Part shown: positions 50,070 through 59,033 of the stretch, piece by piece
Layout of the letters: the number at the start of each line of letters is the position of its first letter
Position numbering within the stretch: position 1 is the first letter of the stretch
Assembly: GCA_036154955.1 (NCBI GenBank)
Contig: JAYZWL010000083.1
Span: forward strand, 1-64,000
Length of the DNA: 64,000 bases
Source of the DNA: Albimonas sp036154955
Lineage (GTDB): Bacteria; Pseudomonadota; Alphaproteobacteria; Rhodobacterales; Rhodobacteraceae
Reading direction: 5' to 3'
Program-made: the position numbers and the translations under genes
The notes under the pieces: generated by a model
What the model was told of the DNA's origin: nothing
Databases searched by the model: none
Seen by the model: the letters and a program-made list of their open reading frames with translations, nothing else

Positions 50070-51050
50070 TCAGTATCCGGCCTCCCTGTCCACGGCCGCG
50101 TCGGGGCGCAGGCCGGCGTCGAGCTGGTCGAGCGCGCGGCCGAGCTGGCGGATCACCTCCTCCCGCGACGTGTCGGACGCCTTGTGCGGGGTGAGCATGA
50201 TGCGGGGATGGGTCCAGAACGGGTGATCCTCGGGCAGGGGCTCCTGCCGGAACACGTCGAGGGTCGCCGCGCCGATGCGCCCGGCGTTCAGCGCGGCGAG
50301 GAAGTCGTCCTCCACCATGTGCTCTCCCCGGCCGATCTGGACCAGCGCCGCGCCCTCGGGCATCAGCGCGAAGAGACGGGCGTCGAGGATGTCGCGGGTC
50401 GCCTCGGTCAGGGGCAGCGCGTTGACCAGGATGCGGGCGCGCCCGGCGACGGCGTCCACGGCCCCGGGGCCGGAGACGACCTCCACCCCCGGCGCGCCGT
50501 CGGCCGGAGAGCGGGCGGCGGCGATCACCGGGAAGCCCAGCGCCGCGACGGCGCGGGCCACGGCCCGACCCATCAGCCCGTAGCCGAGCACGCCCACGGG
50601 CACGTCCGCCGGCGCTTCGGGCCGAAAGGTCCGGACCCATTTCCGCGCCGCCTGATTGGCGATGAAGTCGCCCATGCGCCGGTGATGCCACAGCACGGCG
50701 AAGGCCGCGTAGCCCGCCATCAGGTCGGCCTGATGGTCGTCGCGCACCCGCGTCACCACGGCGCCCGCGGGCAGGCTGGGGCAGGCGAGGATCCCGTCCA
50801 CCCCCGCCGCGATCGAGGCGGCGAGGCGGACGTTGGGGAACCGCGCGAACGCATCGTCCGCGGGGTTCCAGCACAGGGCGGCGCGCACCTCCTCCGGCCG
50901 CTCGATCTCATGCGCGTCGCGCAGCACGAGCCGGTCCTCGTCGAGCCCGCCGAAGATCCGCTTCACGTCGAACATGGTCGACAGGCAGACGACCACGGCG
51001 GGCCGGGCCGCGCCCTCTGGCGTCGGCTGGAGGGGGAGGGGCGCGTTCAT
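50070..51050 (-). CDS. D-2-hydroxyacid dehydrogenase (GhrA/glyoxylate-hydroxypyruvate reductase-like)
   Basis: 326 aa. Rossmann motif GVLGYGLMGRAVARAV (~150-165). The catalytic Arg (IGRGEH), Glu (FRQEPLPEDHPFW) and His (TPHKASD) of the D-2-hydroxyacid dehydrogenase family are all present. WTHPRIMLTPH is GhrA-like. It should interconvert 2-oxo acids and 2-hydroxy acids with NAD(P)H. It follows the class II aldolase by one base and precedes the amidohydrolase/importer genes by 115 bp. Confidence 0.9.
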   Translation of the reverse strand: MNAPLPLQPTPEGAARPAVVVCLSTMFDVKRIFGGLDEDRLVLRDAHEIERPEEVRAALCWNPADDAFARFPNVRLAASIAAGVDGILACPSLPAGAVVTRVRDDHQADLMAGYAAFAVLWHHRRMGDFIANQAARKWVRTFRPEAPADVPVGVLGYGLMGRAVARAVAALGFPVIAAARSPADGAPGVEVVSGPGAVDAVAGRARILVNALPLTEATRDILDARLFALMPEGAALVQIGRGEHMVEDDFLAALNAGRIGAATLDVFRQEPLPEDHPFWTHPRIMLTPHKASDTSREEVIRQLGRALDQLDAGLRPDAAVDREAGY

Positions 51051-51051
51051 C

Positions 51052-51822
51052 TCAGAGGTCGAAGTCCGGCTGACGCTTCTTGATGAAGCGCAGATAGGCC
51101 TCCCATTCCGGGTCCGGCTTGCCGGCGGCGAAATGCTTCTCGGACCACGCCTCGCCCTGGTTGGCGGTGAACTCGGCCAGCTCCTCCGACACGAAGCGGG
51201 GCGTCATGTTGGAGGACATGACGGCGAGCTGCGCCTTGCAGGTGCGCTCGAGGTTGTAGGCGAGGTTGAACGCCTCCCCCACCGTGCGCCCGCAGGTCAT
51301 CATGCCGTGGTTGCGCAGGATCATCACGTTCTTGTCGCCGAGATCGGCGACCAGGCGCTCCCGCTCCTCCAGGTTCAGGGCGATGCCCTCGTAATCGTGG
51401 AAGGCGACGCGGTTGTGGAATTCCAGCGACCACTGGTTGAGCGGCAGGATCCCCTCCTCCAGCGAGCTGATCGCGACGCCGGCCACCGTGTGCGTGTGCA
51501 GCACGCAGTGGACGTCCGGCCGGGCGGCGTGGACGGCGGAATGGATGGTGAAGCCGGCCTTGTTGATCCCGGCGCCGAAATCGTCGTGCAGGATCTTGCC
51601 GTCCAGATCCACGGTGACCAGCGACGAGGCGGTCACCTCGTCGAAGCGCAGGCCGTAGGGGTTGATGAGGAAGGCGTGCTCGCCCTCCGCCTCCGGCGCG
51701 CGGGCCGAGATATGGGTGAAGATGCTGTCGTCCATGCCGAATTCGGCGATCAGGCGATAGGCGGCGGCGAGGTGCACGCGCTCGGCGGGAAGATCGGCCG
51801 AGATCTGGCTGTGCAGGGTCAT
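51052..51822 (-). CDS. Class II aldolase/adducin family protein
   Basis: 256 aa. ATG 51822 follows AAGGAG. The zinc site is present: HTHT (His 109, His 111) and LRNHGMM (His 172). FLINPYGLRFDEVTASSLVTVDLDG is the family's N-terminal block. Members cleave sugar phosphates or decarboxylate; without the usual catalytic Glu evident I leave the reaction open. It is the first gene of the dipeptide-type catabolic unit and divergent from the GntR regulator. Paralogous in family to the 266-aa protein at 61335, but not closely similar. Confidence 0.9.
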   Translation of the reverse strand: MTLHSQISADLPAERVHLAAAYRLIAEFGMDDSIFTHISARAPEAEGEHAFLINPYGLRFDEVTASSLVTVDLDGKILHDDFGAGINKAGFTIHSAVHAARPDVHCVLHTHTVAGVAISSLEEGILPLNQWSLEFHNRVAFHDYEGIALNLEERERLVADLGDKNVMILRNHGMMTCGRTVGEAFNLAYNLERTCKAQLAVMSSNMTPRFVSEELAEFTANQGEAWSEKHFAAGKPDPEWEAYLRFIKKRQPDFDL

Positions 51823-51929
51823 GGGGGGCTCCTTGCGGGCGCCGTGCGGGCAGGTTGGTCCGGTCCGGCGGGACGTGCGATTCTGTTGCGTCGCAGCGAA
51901 CACTGCGGCGAAAATCTGGACAAATCAAC

Positions 51930-51937
51930 TGTCGACA
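51930..51937. promoter_or_regulatory. TGTCGACA palindrome between class II aldolase and GntR genes
   Basis: A perfect 8-bp dyad within an AT-richer patch (aactgtcgacaatc) lies 108 bp upstream of the leftward aldolase ATG and 167 bp upstream of the rightward GntR ATG. FCD-type GntR proteins usually bind short dyads of this kind, so it is the best candidate operator in the 281-bp divergent region. Confidence 0.5.
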
Positions 51938-52103
51938 ATCGGCTATTTTTCGGATCACCTGTTCCGGAACGTCCGACGTCGCGGCGGACAGGGCGGACGG
52001 CGGCCGGCGGGAGGGGTTCGGTCCCGCATCGCCACTTGTCCTCGACGGCGTCGACGCGGAATTGTGTTAAGGCCTGCGTCAAAAGCGGGGGAATCGAGCG
52101 AGC

Positions 52104-52814
52104 ATGCTGAACAACGACGCGGGCGCGCCGCCCGGGACCACGTTTCAGGCGCTGGAAAGCGACGATCTGGTCACCCGCATCGCCGATCAGGTGGTGCGCG
52201 CCATCGGCGACGGGCGCCTGCGGCCCGGCGCGAAGGTGGCGGAGGCGAAGCTCGCGCGCGAACTCGGCACCTCCCGCGCCCCGGCGCGGGAGGCGCTGCG
52301 GCTGCTGGAATCCCAGGGGCTGATCGTCTCGCATCCCCGCCGCGGCTTCTTCGTGCACGCCTATGACGCGGACGAGCTGGCCGACATCTACGACCTGCGC
52401 GAGGCGCTGGAGCTTCACGCCGCCGACACCGCGCTCGCCCGGATGACCGAGGCCGACGTGGCCCGGCTGGATGCGCAGGTGGCGACCCTGCACCGTCTGG
52501 GCGCGGCCGGGATGGCGCAGGAGCAGGTGGTGGAGGACTACGGCTTTCACCGCATGCTGTGCGAGATCGGCGGCAACCGGCGCATCGTGAAGCTGTTCGA
52601 TCACATCTCGACCGAGCTGCGCGCCGGCATCGCCATCGTCGGCCGGCTTTACGACGACCCGGTCACGCTGGCCGCGACCCATGACCCGCTGATGGCGGCG
52701 ATCCGCGACCGCGACGCCGAGCGGCTGAAGCGCGAATTGCGCGAGCATCTGGAGGATGCGCGCATCCATGTGGTGCAGCTGTTCCGCGACGCCGCCGCCG
52801 ACGGCAAAGACTGA
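52104..52814 (+). CDS. GntR-family (FCD/FadR-type) transcriptional regulator
   Basis: 236 aa. The winged helix occupies residues ~22-85 (VTRIADQVVRAIGDGRLRPGAKVAEAKLARELGTSRAPAREALRLLESQGLIVSHPRRGFFV). The FCD effector domain follows, with the metal-binding pattern D-x-x-x-R (DIYDLREALE) and HRMLCEIGGN, THDPLMAAIRDRD, REHLEDAR histidines. Divergent orientation to the aldolase-dehydrogenase-amidohydrolase-importer unit suggests it represses that unit until a carboxylate or related ligand binds. Target assignment is inferred from position. Confidence 0.93.
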   Translation: MLNNDAGAPPGTTFQALESDDLVTRIADQVVRAIGDGRLRPGAKVAEAKLARELGTSRAPAREALRLLESQGLIVSHPRRGFFVHAYDADELADIYDLREALELHAADTALARMTEADVARLDAQVATLHRLGAAGMAQEQVVEDYGFHRMLCEIGGNRRIVKLFDHISTELRAGIAIVGRLYDDPVTLAATHDPLMAAIRDRDAERLKRELREHLEDARIHVVQLFRDAAADGKD

Positions 52815-52880
52815 GAGAGCGACGTCGCCTCCGCTTCGGTTCCTCCCGAGACGGTCGCAGCGGGGTCGGGGACCCGCCCC

Positions 52881-55388
52881 TCAGTCCCGGTCGGCGCCGA
52901 AGCCCAGGTCGAACTGCCGCTTGGCCGCGTCGCGGATCAGGCGCTCCGCGTCCGGCTCGCGCTGAAGCAGGCGCTGGAAGTCGCGGCGCGACAGGGTCAG
53001 CAACCGGCAATAGCCCAGCGACACGATGCGCGTGCGCCGCCGCCGGGCCGGGGCGAACAGCGCGATCTCTCCGAAGAAATCGCCGTTGGCCAGCGTCACG
53101 TCCCGCCCCGCGCCCTGCGCCTCCAGCGCGCCGGAGGCGATGACGAACAGGTGGTCGCCGCGGCTCCCCTCCTCCAGCACCACTTCGCCGGGGGTGGAGA
53201 AGCGCGGGCGCAGCAGGCGGGCGAGCCGGGCCTTCTGCTCGGGCGTCAGGCTCTCGAACATCGGGGTCCGGTCCACCAGCTCCCGCGCCGACAGGGCGAG
53301 GTCGAGGCGGGGCGGGCGGCCCAGCCGGCGGTCGCGGCTCTCCAGCTCCCGCCTCAGGTCGCCGAACAGCTCCGGACCGATCACGCCGTCATTGTGCAGC
53401 CGGTCGACCTGCTGGCGCTCCCGCCGCATCGCGGCGCGCGCCAGCAGCAGCCGGTCCATGGCGGCGGTGTAGTCGGGATACTGCGCGGCCAGCCCGTCCA
53501 GCGCGCCGCGCACCTCCTCCAGCCGGCTGGCCAGCAGGGCGCGCAGGTTGGCCGCCGCCTCCTCGCCGATCATCGGGGTCACGGTGGCGGCGGCGAAGCG
53601 GTCCAGCTCGCGCAGGTTGCGCTCGGTCTCGGTCAGGGCGGTGAGGTCGAGCTCGATCGCCTCCCGCAACGGCCGGTCCCAGCGCAGCATGCGGTGCAGG
53701 AAGGCCGCGACCTGCCGGCGGCGCGCGGCGGTCAGCGCCTCGGCCGCCGCCGCCTCGTAGCCGTCGCGCCCGCCGATGCGCGCCGCGTCCGCCAGCCGGT
53801 CCGCGGTCAGCCGCAGGTGCAGGGTCGCGCGGGGGCCGATGGCGCCTTCCTCGAAGGCCCGGCGCACCAGACGGGATTCCTGGCCCGACAGGATGGCGAG
53901 GCCCAGGCGCAGCCGCTCCCCGAACGGGATCCGCTCCCCCTGCGCCTCGGCGTCGGCATGGGCCGCGGCCTCCCGCGCCTGGTCGTCGAGGCGGGCCTGC
54001 ACCTCGGCCACCATCACGGGGTCGAGGTCGCGCTCGGCCGCGAGGTTGTCCACCACCCGCCGCACCCGGGCGAAGGAGCCGGCCACGATCCGCTCCCGCA
54101 ACGCGAGATCGGCGGGCGTCAGCGCGTCGAGCCCCAGCCGCCGTGTGACCAGCGCCAGCGTGGGCGCGTTGATCATCAGCGTCATCAGCGCGAAGCCCGC
54201 GGCGATGGCCCCGACCCGGGCCGCGTCGCCCTCCAGCGCGCCCAGCTCGGTCAACGACAGCGCCAGCACCAGCGTCACCGCCCCGCGCACGCCCCCCCAC
54301 AGCAGCAGCAGCCGGCGGGAGCGCGACAGCGGCGCGGTCAGCCCCAGCCGCGCCAGCCCCGGCAGCACCGCGAACAGCAGCAGCCCCCGCGCGGCGAGCG
54401 CGGCGAGGTAGACCACGGGGACCAGCAGCGCGTCGGCGAGGTCCAGCGACAGCAGCAGGCCGGGGGTCAGCGAGGCGGCGATCAGGAGGATCAGGGCGTT
54501 GCCCCAGAACCCGATCTGGTTCCACACCGCGCGCACCGTGGCCCAGTTGCCGGGCCCCATGCGGATGAAGCCCTGGGAGCCGGTGGCCAGCCCCGCGAAC
54601 ACCACCGCCACCACGCCCGAGGCGCCGAAGCCCTGTTCGGCCAGCAGATAGGCCCCGTAGGCCAGCGCCACGGTCAACGAGGCCTCCGCCACCGCCGAAC
54701 GGCCCAGCAGGGCGAAGGCCCGCGAGGTCAGCACGCTGGCGCCGATCCCGGTGGCGGCCCCCACCGAGAACCCCCACAGGAAGTCCGAGCCGACGTCGAG
54801 CGGCCCGGCCGCCTCCGCGCTCGCCGCGGCCAGCAGGGCGGAGAAGATGGCGATGGCGGCGGCGTCGTTGAGCAGGCTCTCCCCCTCCAGCAGCACCACC
54901 AGCCGGCGGGGGGCGCCGATCTCGCGGAAGGTGCCGATGACCGCGGCGGGGTCGGTTGTCGCCACCGCCGCGCCCAGCATCAGGGCGGCCACCAGCCCGA
55001 TATCCGACCCGCCCCAGACCGACAGACCCACCGCCGCGGTCGCGGCCGCGACGGCGACGACGGCCATCACCATCACCACCACCCAGTCCTCCAGCAGACG
55101 GCGGGTGTTCACCGACAGCGCCATTTCATAGAGCAGCGGCGGCAGGAACACATGCAGCAGGCTGGAGCTGTCGAGCGCGAGCTGGTCGAGGAACCAAAGA
55201 TCGTAGCTGTCGAGCGCCCCGCCCGCGAGATCCACCCCGAAGCCCGACGTCGCCACCCCGTAGGCCAGCCCCAGCGCCGCGACCACCACCGGCAGCGGCA
55301 GACCCGCGGCCCGGGCGGCGGGCGCGGCGAAGGCGGCGATGGCGAGCAGCAGCGCGAAGGCGGCTACGGCGAAAACGACGATCTCCAC
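52881..55388 (-). CDS. CPA1-type Na+/H+ antiporter fused to a cyclic-nucleotide-binding domain
   Basis: 835 aa. I chose GTG 55388 (VEIVVFAVAAFALLLAIA) with GGGAG just upstream; the Arg/Pro-rich extension before it is implausible ahead of a membrane helix. Residues 1 to ~410 hold about 12 hydrophobic segments with the CPA1 hallmarks TTDPAAV and EGESLLNDA. A long soluble helical region follows (~420-710), and residues ~720-800 form a cNMP-binding beta roll (FSTPGEVVLEEGSRGDHLFVIASGALE...GDFFGEIALFAP). The fusion implies gating of cation/proton exchange by a nucleotide or similar ligand. Similar to SOS1-like/NhaP-cNMP proteins in layout. Confidence 0.9.
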   Translation of the reverse strand: MEIVVFAVAAFALLLAIAAFAAPAARAAGLPLPVVVAALGLAYGVATSGFGVDLAGGALDSYDLWFLDQLALDSSSLLHVFLPPLLYEMALSVNTRRLLEDWVVVMVMAVVAVAAATAAVGLSVWGGSDIGLVAALMLGAAVATTDPAAVIGTFREIGAPRRLVVLLEGESLLNDAAAIAIFSALLAAASAEAAGPLDVGSDFLWGFSVGAATGIGASVLTSRAFALLGRSAVAEASLTVALAYGAYLLAEQGFGASGVVAVVFAGLATGSQGFIRMGPGNWATVRAVWNQIGFWGNALILLIAASLTPGLLLSLDLADALLVPVVYLAALAARGLLLFAVLPGLARLGLTAPLSRSRRLLLLWGGVRGAVTLVLALSLTELGALEGDAARVGAIAAGFALMTLMINAPTLALVTRRLGLDALTPADLALRERIVAGSFARVRRVVDNLAAERDLDPVMVAEVQARLDDQAREAAAHADAEAQGERIPFGERLRLGLAILSGQESRLVRRAFEEGAIGPRATLHLRLTADRLADAARIGGRDGYEAAAAEALTAARRRQVAAFLHRMLRWDRPLREAIELDLTALTETERNLRELDRFAAATVTPMIGEEAAANLRALLASRLEEVRGALDGLAAQYPDYTAAMDRLLLARAAMRRERQQVDRLHNDGVIGPELFGDLRRELESRDRRLGRPPRLDLALSARELVDRTPMFESLTPEQKARLARLLRPRFSTPGEVVLEEGSRGDHLFVIASGALEAQGAGRDVTLANGDFFGEIALFAPARRRRTRIVSLGYCRLLTLSRRDFQRLLQREPDAERLIRDAAKRQFDLGFGADRD

Positions 55389-55684
55389 TTCGGCTCCCGG
55401 GGCTCCTCTGACAGGGGGCGGACGGCGCGTCGCGGAGCATATTGGCAAGCGTCGCCGCGGCTTGCCAGTGCGCGCGCCCCGCGCGCCGCTTCCCGGGGGC
55501 GCGGCGAAACGGAGCGGGGGCGGGCGGCGCGCGCGCATGTGATCGGGCGCCCGCGCCGGCGCCGCTTCCGCGCCTTGATGGCGGGCGAAGGGGCGGCTAG
55601 CGTCGCCCCCCGACGCGTGCGGGACCCAGATGCCTGCGGGATGGGGCCGCGCGCAGGATGGGCGAGACGGGAGGCGGGGCGCGC

Positions 55685-56704
55685 ATGCGGACCGGCGATG
55701 CAGGCGGTTTCGGTCGACGCGCGGCGCTGCGGTTGGGCGCGGGGCTCGGCGCCGCGCTGGCGCTCGGCCCGCGCGGCCTGCGCGCGGACGAGGACGAGGC
55801 GGCGCCCGATCCCGGCGTCGTCGCCATCGGCGCCGGCGACCCGCAGGGGGTCTACTACGCCATCGGCCAGGCGCTGTGCCGGGTGCTGAGCCGGGACGAC
55901 GACCCCGCCGGCCCGCTGCGCTGCGAGGCGCCGGCCACCGCCGGCTCCATCGAGAACATCGAGGGACTGCGCGCCGGTCGCTTCCAGTTCGCGCTGGCCC
56001 AGGCCGACTGGCAGCGCGAGGCGTGGCTGGGCGCGGGCCGGTTCGACCAGCGCCGGTTCGAGCGGCTGCGCTCGGTCATGTCGCTGCACACGGAGGTGTT
56101 CACGGTGATCGCCGCCGACGTCACCCGCGCGCAGGTCCTGGGCGACCTGCGGGGAATGCGGGTGGACGTGGGCGCGGCGGGCTCCGGTCGGCGGGCGACG
56201 CTGGGGGCGGCCATGGCCTCGCGCGGGTGGTCGCTGGCCAATTTCTCGGAGATCACCCAGCTCGACGCCGCCTCGCGCGCGGCGGCGCTGGCCCGCGGGC
56301 GGATCGACGCGATCGTGGACATGGTCGGCCATCCCAACGCCGGCACGCGGGCGGCGATGAAGGCCGCAGACGCCCGCCTGCTGCCGGCCGAGGGCGACTG
56401 GGTGCGCCGCCTGATCGCCGACGATCCCGGCTTCGGCCCCGCGGAGATCCCCGGCAAGCTCTATCGCGGCGCGCCGGAGCCGACGCCGAGCTTCGGGCTG
56501 CGCGCGACCCTGCTGGTCTCCGCCGACCTGGACGGGGCGGTGGTGCGGCGGGTGGCGCGGGCGGTGTTCGAGAATTTCGACCGCTTCCACCGCCTGCACC
56601 CTGCGCTGGCGGGGCTGAGCGAGGCGACGATGGTCCGCGACGGCCTGCACGCGCCCCTGCATCCGGGGGCCGAGGCCTATTACCGGGAGCGCGGCTGGCT
56701 CTGA
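55685..56704 (+). CDS. TAXI-family TRAP-type periplasmic binding protein (orphan)
   Basis: 339 aa from ATG 55685 (MRTGDAGGFGRRAALRLG), with GGAGG ten bases upstream; ATG 55658 is an alternative. The signal peptide has a twin-Arg start (GRRAALRLGAGLGAALALG). VVAIGAGDPQGVYYAIGQALCRVLSRD and ATAGSIENIEGLRAGRFQFALAQADW are TAXI hallmarks (GxxxGxYY, GSxxN). These proteins bind carboxylates such as glutamate for TRAP transporters. No TRAP membrane subunits are in the window, so partners must be elsewhere. Convergent with opgH. Confidence 0.9.
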   Translation: MRTGDAGGFGRRAALRLGAGLGAALALGPRGLRADEDEAAPDPGVVAIGAGDPQGVYYAIGQALCRVLSRDDDPAGPLRCEAPATAGSIENIEGLRAGRFQFALAQADWQREAWLGAGRFDQRRFERLRSVMSLHTEVFTVIAADVTRAQVLGDLRGMRVDVGAAGSGRRATLGAAMASRGWSLANFSEITQLDAASRAAALARGRIDAIVDMVGHPNAGTRAAMKAADARLLPAEGDWVRRLIADDPGFGPAEIPGKLYRGAPEPTPSFGLRATLLVSADLDGAVVRRVARAVFENFDRFHRLHPALAGLSEATMVRDGLHAPLHPGAEAYYRERGWL

Positions 56705-56748
56705 CGGGCGGGGGGCGCGTCCCTCCGGCGGGGCGTCCGGCGGCGCGC

Positions 56749-56774
56749 GAGGCCCCGGGTCAAGCCCGGGGCGC
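56749..56774. repeat. 26-bp palindromic intergenic repeat, copy 2
   Basis: Identical over 26 bp to 31927-31952, with a CCCCGGG/CCCGGGG dyad and TCAAG-type loop. Here it lies between the convergent TAXI and opgH genes, where a bidirectional terminator is expected, though no T run follows. Confidence 0.75.
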
Positions 56775-56795
56775 GCAGGCCGGCGGCGTCGCGCG

Positions 56796-59033
56796 TCATC
56801 CCCCCGCCTGTCCGCCCCCCGCCTGTCCGCCCGGCGTCGAAGGCGGGCGCTTCGGCCGGCGCCGGGGCTGGGCGGGCGCGGGCAGGGGGGCGGGACGGGC
56901 GGCGAGGGCCGCCAGCAGGTCGGGACGCGCCGCAAGCTCCACCTTCTCGGGCGCCGTCAGCCAGGCGACGGCCTGGGCGCTGTCCTTCGCCGCCTCGATC
57001 TTGGCGCGCGCGGTCAGGGCGGCGAGGTGGCGGGGCTCGTCCGTCGCGGCATCCGGCGCCGGGCCGGCCAGCGCGGCCATATGCGCCTCCGCCAGCAGGG
57101 GGCTTCCCGCCAGTTCGGCCAGCCCCTCCGCCCCGTCGCGTCGGATGCGGGCGGCGGCGCGGGCGGCCTCGGCCCAGAGCGGATGCGGCGCGCGCCCTTC
57201 CGGCGTGTCGAGCAGGCCCAGCCGCGCGAACCCCGCCCCCACCGCCGGGTCGGAGCCGTAGCGGGCGAGCAGCGGCGCGCAGAGCAGCCCCGCCACCACC
57301 GGCGACAGCCAGACCAGCACCTCGGGCTGGGTGACCAGCAGGGCCGCGGCCAGCAGCAGCCCGGCGATCACGTGGCCCGCATGGTCGGCCAGCGCCTCGC
57401 GCCAGGGCGGGGCGACGCCGTCGCGGGTCTGCGGCGCCCAGCCGGAATCGCGGCCCGACAGGATGTCGACCACGTGCCGGCTCTGCATCAGCATCATCAC
57501 CGGGGCGACGAGGGCCGAGAGCAGCAGCTCCACCACCGCCCCCGCCACGATCCGCAGGCCCCCGCCGAAGCGGCGGCGGATCGAGCCCACCGCCAGCGCC
57601 CGGCCCAGCCCGATGATCTTGGGCAGCAGCAGCACCCCCATCGCGCCGACGAACAGCCAGGTCATCCGGATCGCGTCGAAGCGCGGCCAGGAAGGGAAGA
57701 GCTGGAAGGTCGCGGGGAAATATTCCGGCCGATACCACGAGGCCTGCACGGTGATCGCCAGACCCACCAGCAGCATAAGCAGCCAGACCGGCGAGGCGAG
57801 ATAGGAGCCGATGCCGATGGCCATATGCAGCCGGTTGGGCCAGCGCAGGCCGCGCGCGCCGATGACGGCGGCGTGCTGCAGGTTGCCCTGCGCCCAGCGC
57901 CGGTCGCGCACCGAAAAGGCGGCGAGCGACTGGGGCAGCCCCTCCCAGCTTCCTTCCAGGTCGGGGTCCATGCGCACCTGCCAGCCGGCGCGGCGCATCA
58001 GGGCGGCCTCGACGAAGTCGTGGCTCATCACATGGCCGCCGAAGGGTTTGCGGCCGGGCAGTTCCGGCAGGCCGGCGCTTTCGGCGAAGGCCTTCACCCG
58101 GATCACCGCGTTATGGCCCCAGAAATTGCCGTCGTTCCCCTGCCAGGCCGACACGCCGCGGGCCACCACCGGGCCGTAGAGGCCGCCGGCGAATTCCTGC
58201 AGGCGGGCGAAGGGCGTTTCGGCCCCGGTCAGGGCGGGGGTGGATTGCAGCAAGCCGAGCTGCGGGGCGGCCTGCATCCGCCGCACCATCTCCACGATGG
58301 TTTCGGGCAGCATCAGGCTGTCGGCGTCGAGCACCAGCATGAAATCGTAGCGCCCGCCCCAGCGTTCCACGAAATCCTGCACGTTGCCGGCCTTGCGCCC
58401 GGTGTTCTTCTCCCGCCGCCGATACCAGGCCGCCATGCCGCCGGAGGCGGGGTCGCCCAGCGTCTCCCGCAGGGCGGCGAAGGCCGTCGTCTCCCGCGCC
58501 CAGGCGTCGGCGTCGCGGGTGTCGGAGATGACGAAGATCTCGAAGGCGTCGGCATGGCCGAGCGTCGCCAGCCCCTTGCCCATGGCGGCGAGCGCGCCCA
58601 TCACCTCGGCCGCGTCCTCGTTGTAGACCGGCATCACGATGGCCGTGCGCGCGGAAAGCGGCGCGGCGCGGTCCAGCTTCGGCGGCCGCGGGGTCAGCAG
58701 CAGGCCCGCGGCCGCCGCGCCGGCCGGGCAGGCGATCCAGCCGAAGGTCAGCACGAAGAGAAAGCGCAGCGCCATCTGCAGCGCGCTGATCTGGTCGGAG
58801 GCGAAGGCCCGCATCATCTGGTCCGCGCCGATCCAGGTCAGCGCCAGGGCCCCCCCCAGCGAGATCGTCCGCGCCGCCAGCACCCGCGCCTCCGGCCGCG
58901 CGAAGCGGCCGCGGGGCGGAATGCGCCGCAGGTCCTGCGGAGCCATGCGCAGCCTCGCCTCCTGCGGGACGGGCCCGGAGAGGTCCGCGGACGCGCCCGT
59001 CCTTGGCGAGGAGAGGGGGCCGGTCGCGGTCAT
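56796..59033 (-). CDS. opgH: Glucan glucosyltransferase OpgH (MdoH)
   Basis: 745 aa. ATG 59033 overlaps the opgG stop. A GT2-type membrane glycosyltransferase: AIVMPVYNEDAAEVMGAL, VISDTRDADAW, MLVLDADSLMLPETIVEMVRRM (DxD-type), EFAGGLYGPVVARG, and the acceptor-site motif VRDRRWAQGNLQH (Q/R-x-x-R-W). About eight hydrophobic segments flank the catalytic core. It polymerises and exports the backbone of osmoregulated periplasmic glucans from UDP-glucose. The tail is Pro/Gly-rich (PSTPGGQAGGGQAGG) from short DNA repeats. Confidence 0.95.
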   Translation of the reverse strand: MTATGPLSSPRTGASADLSGPVPQEARLRMAPQDLRRIPPRGRFARPEARVLAARTISLGGALALTWIGADQMMRAFASDQISALQMALRFLFVLTFGWIACPAGAAAAGLLLTPRPPKLDRAAPLSARTAIVMPVYNEDAAEVMGALAAMGKGLATLGHADAFEIFVISDTRDADAWARETTAFAALRETLGDPASGGMAAWYRRREKNTGRKAGNVQDFVERWGGRYDFMLVLDADSLMLPETIVEMVRRMQAAPQLGLLQSTPALTGAETPFARLQEFAGGLYGPVVARGVSAWQGNDGNFWGHNAVIRVKAFAESAGLPELPGRKPFGGHVMSHDFVEAALMRRAGWQVRMDPDLEGSWEGLPQSLAAFSVRDRRWAQGNLQHAAVIGARGLRWPNRLHMAIGIGSYLASPVWLLMLLVGLAITVQASWYRPEYFPATFQLFPSWPRFDAIRMTWLFVGAMGVLLLPKIIGLGRALAVGSIRRRFGGGLRIVAGAVVELLLSALVAPVMMLMQSRHVVDILSGRDSGWAPQTRDGVAPPWREALADHAGHVIAGLLLAAALLVTQPEVLVWLSPVVAGLLCAPLLARYGSDPAVGAGFARLGLLDTPEGRAPHPLWAEAARAAARIRRDGAEGLAELAGSPLLAEAHMAALAGPAPDAATDEPRHLAALTARAKIEAAKDSAQAVAWLTAPEKVELAARPDLLAALAARPAPLPAPAQPRRRPKRPPSTPGGQAGGGQAGG

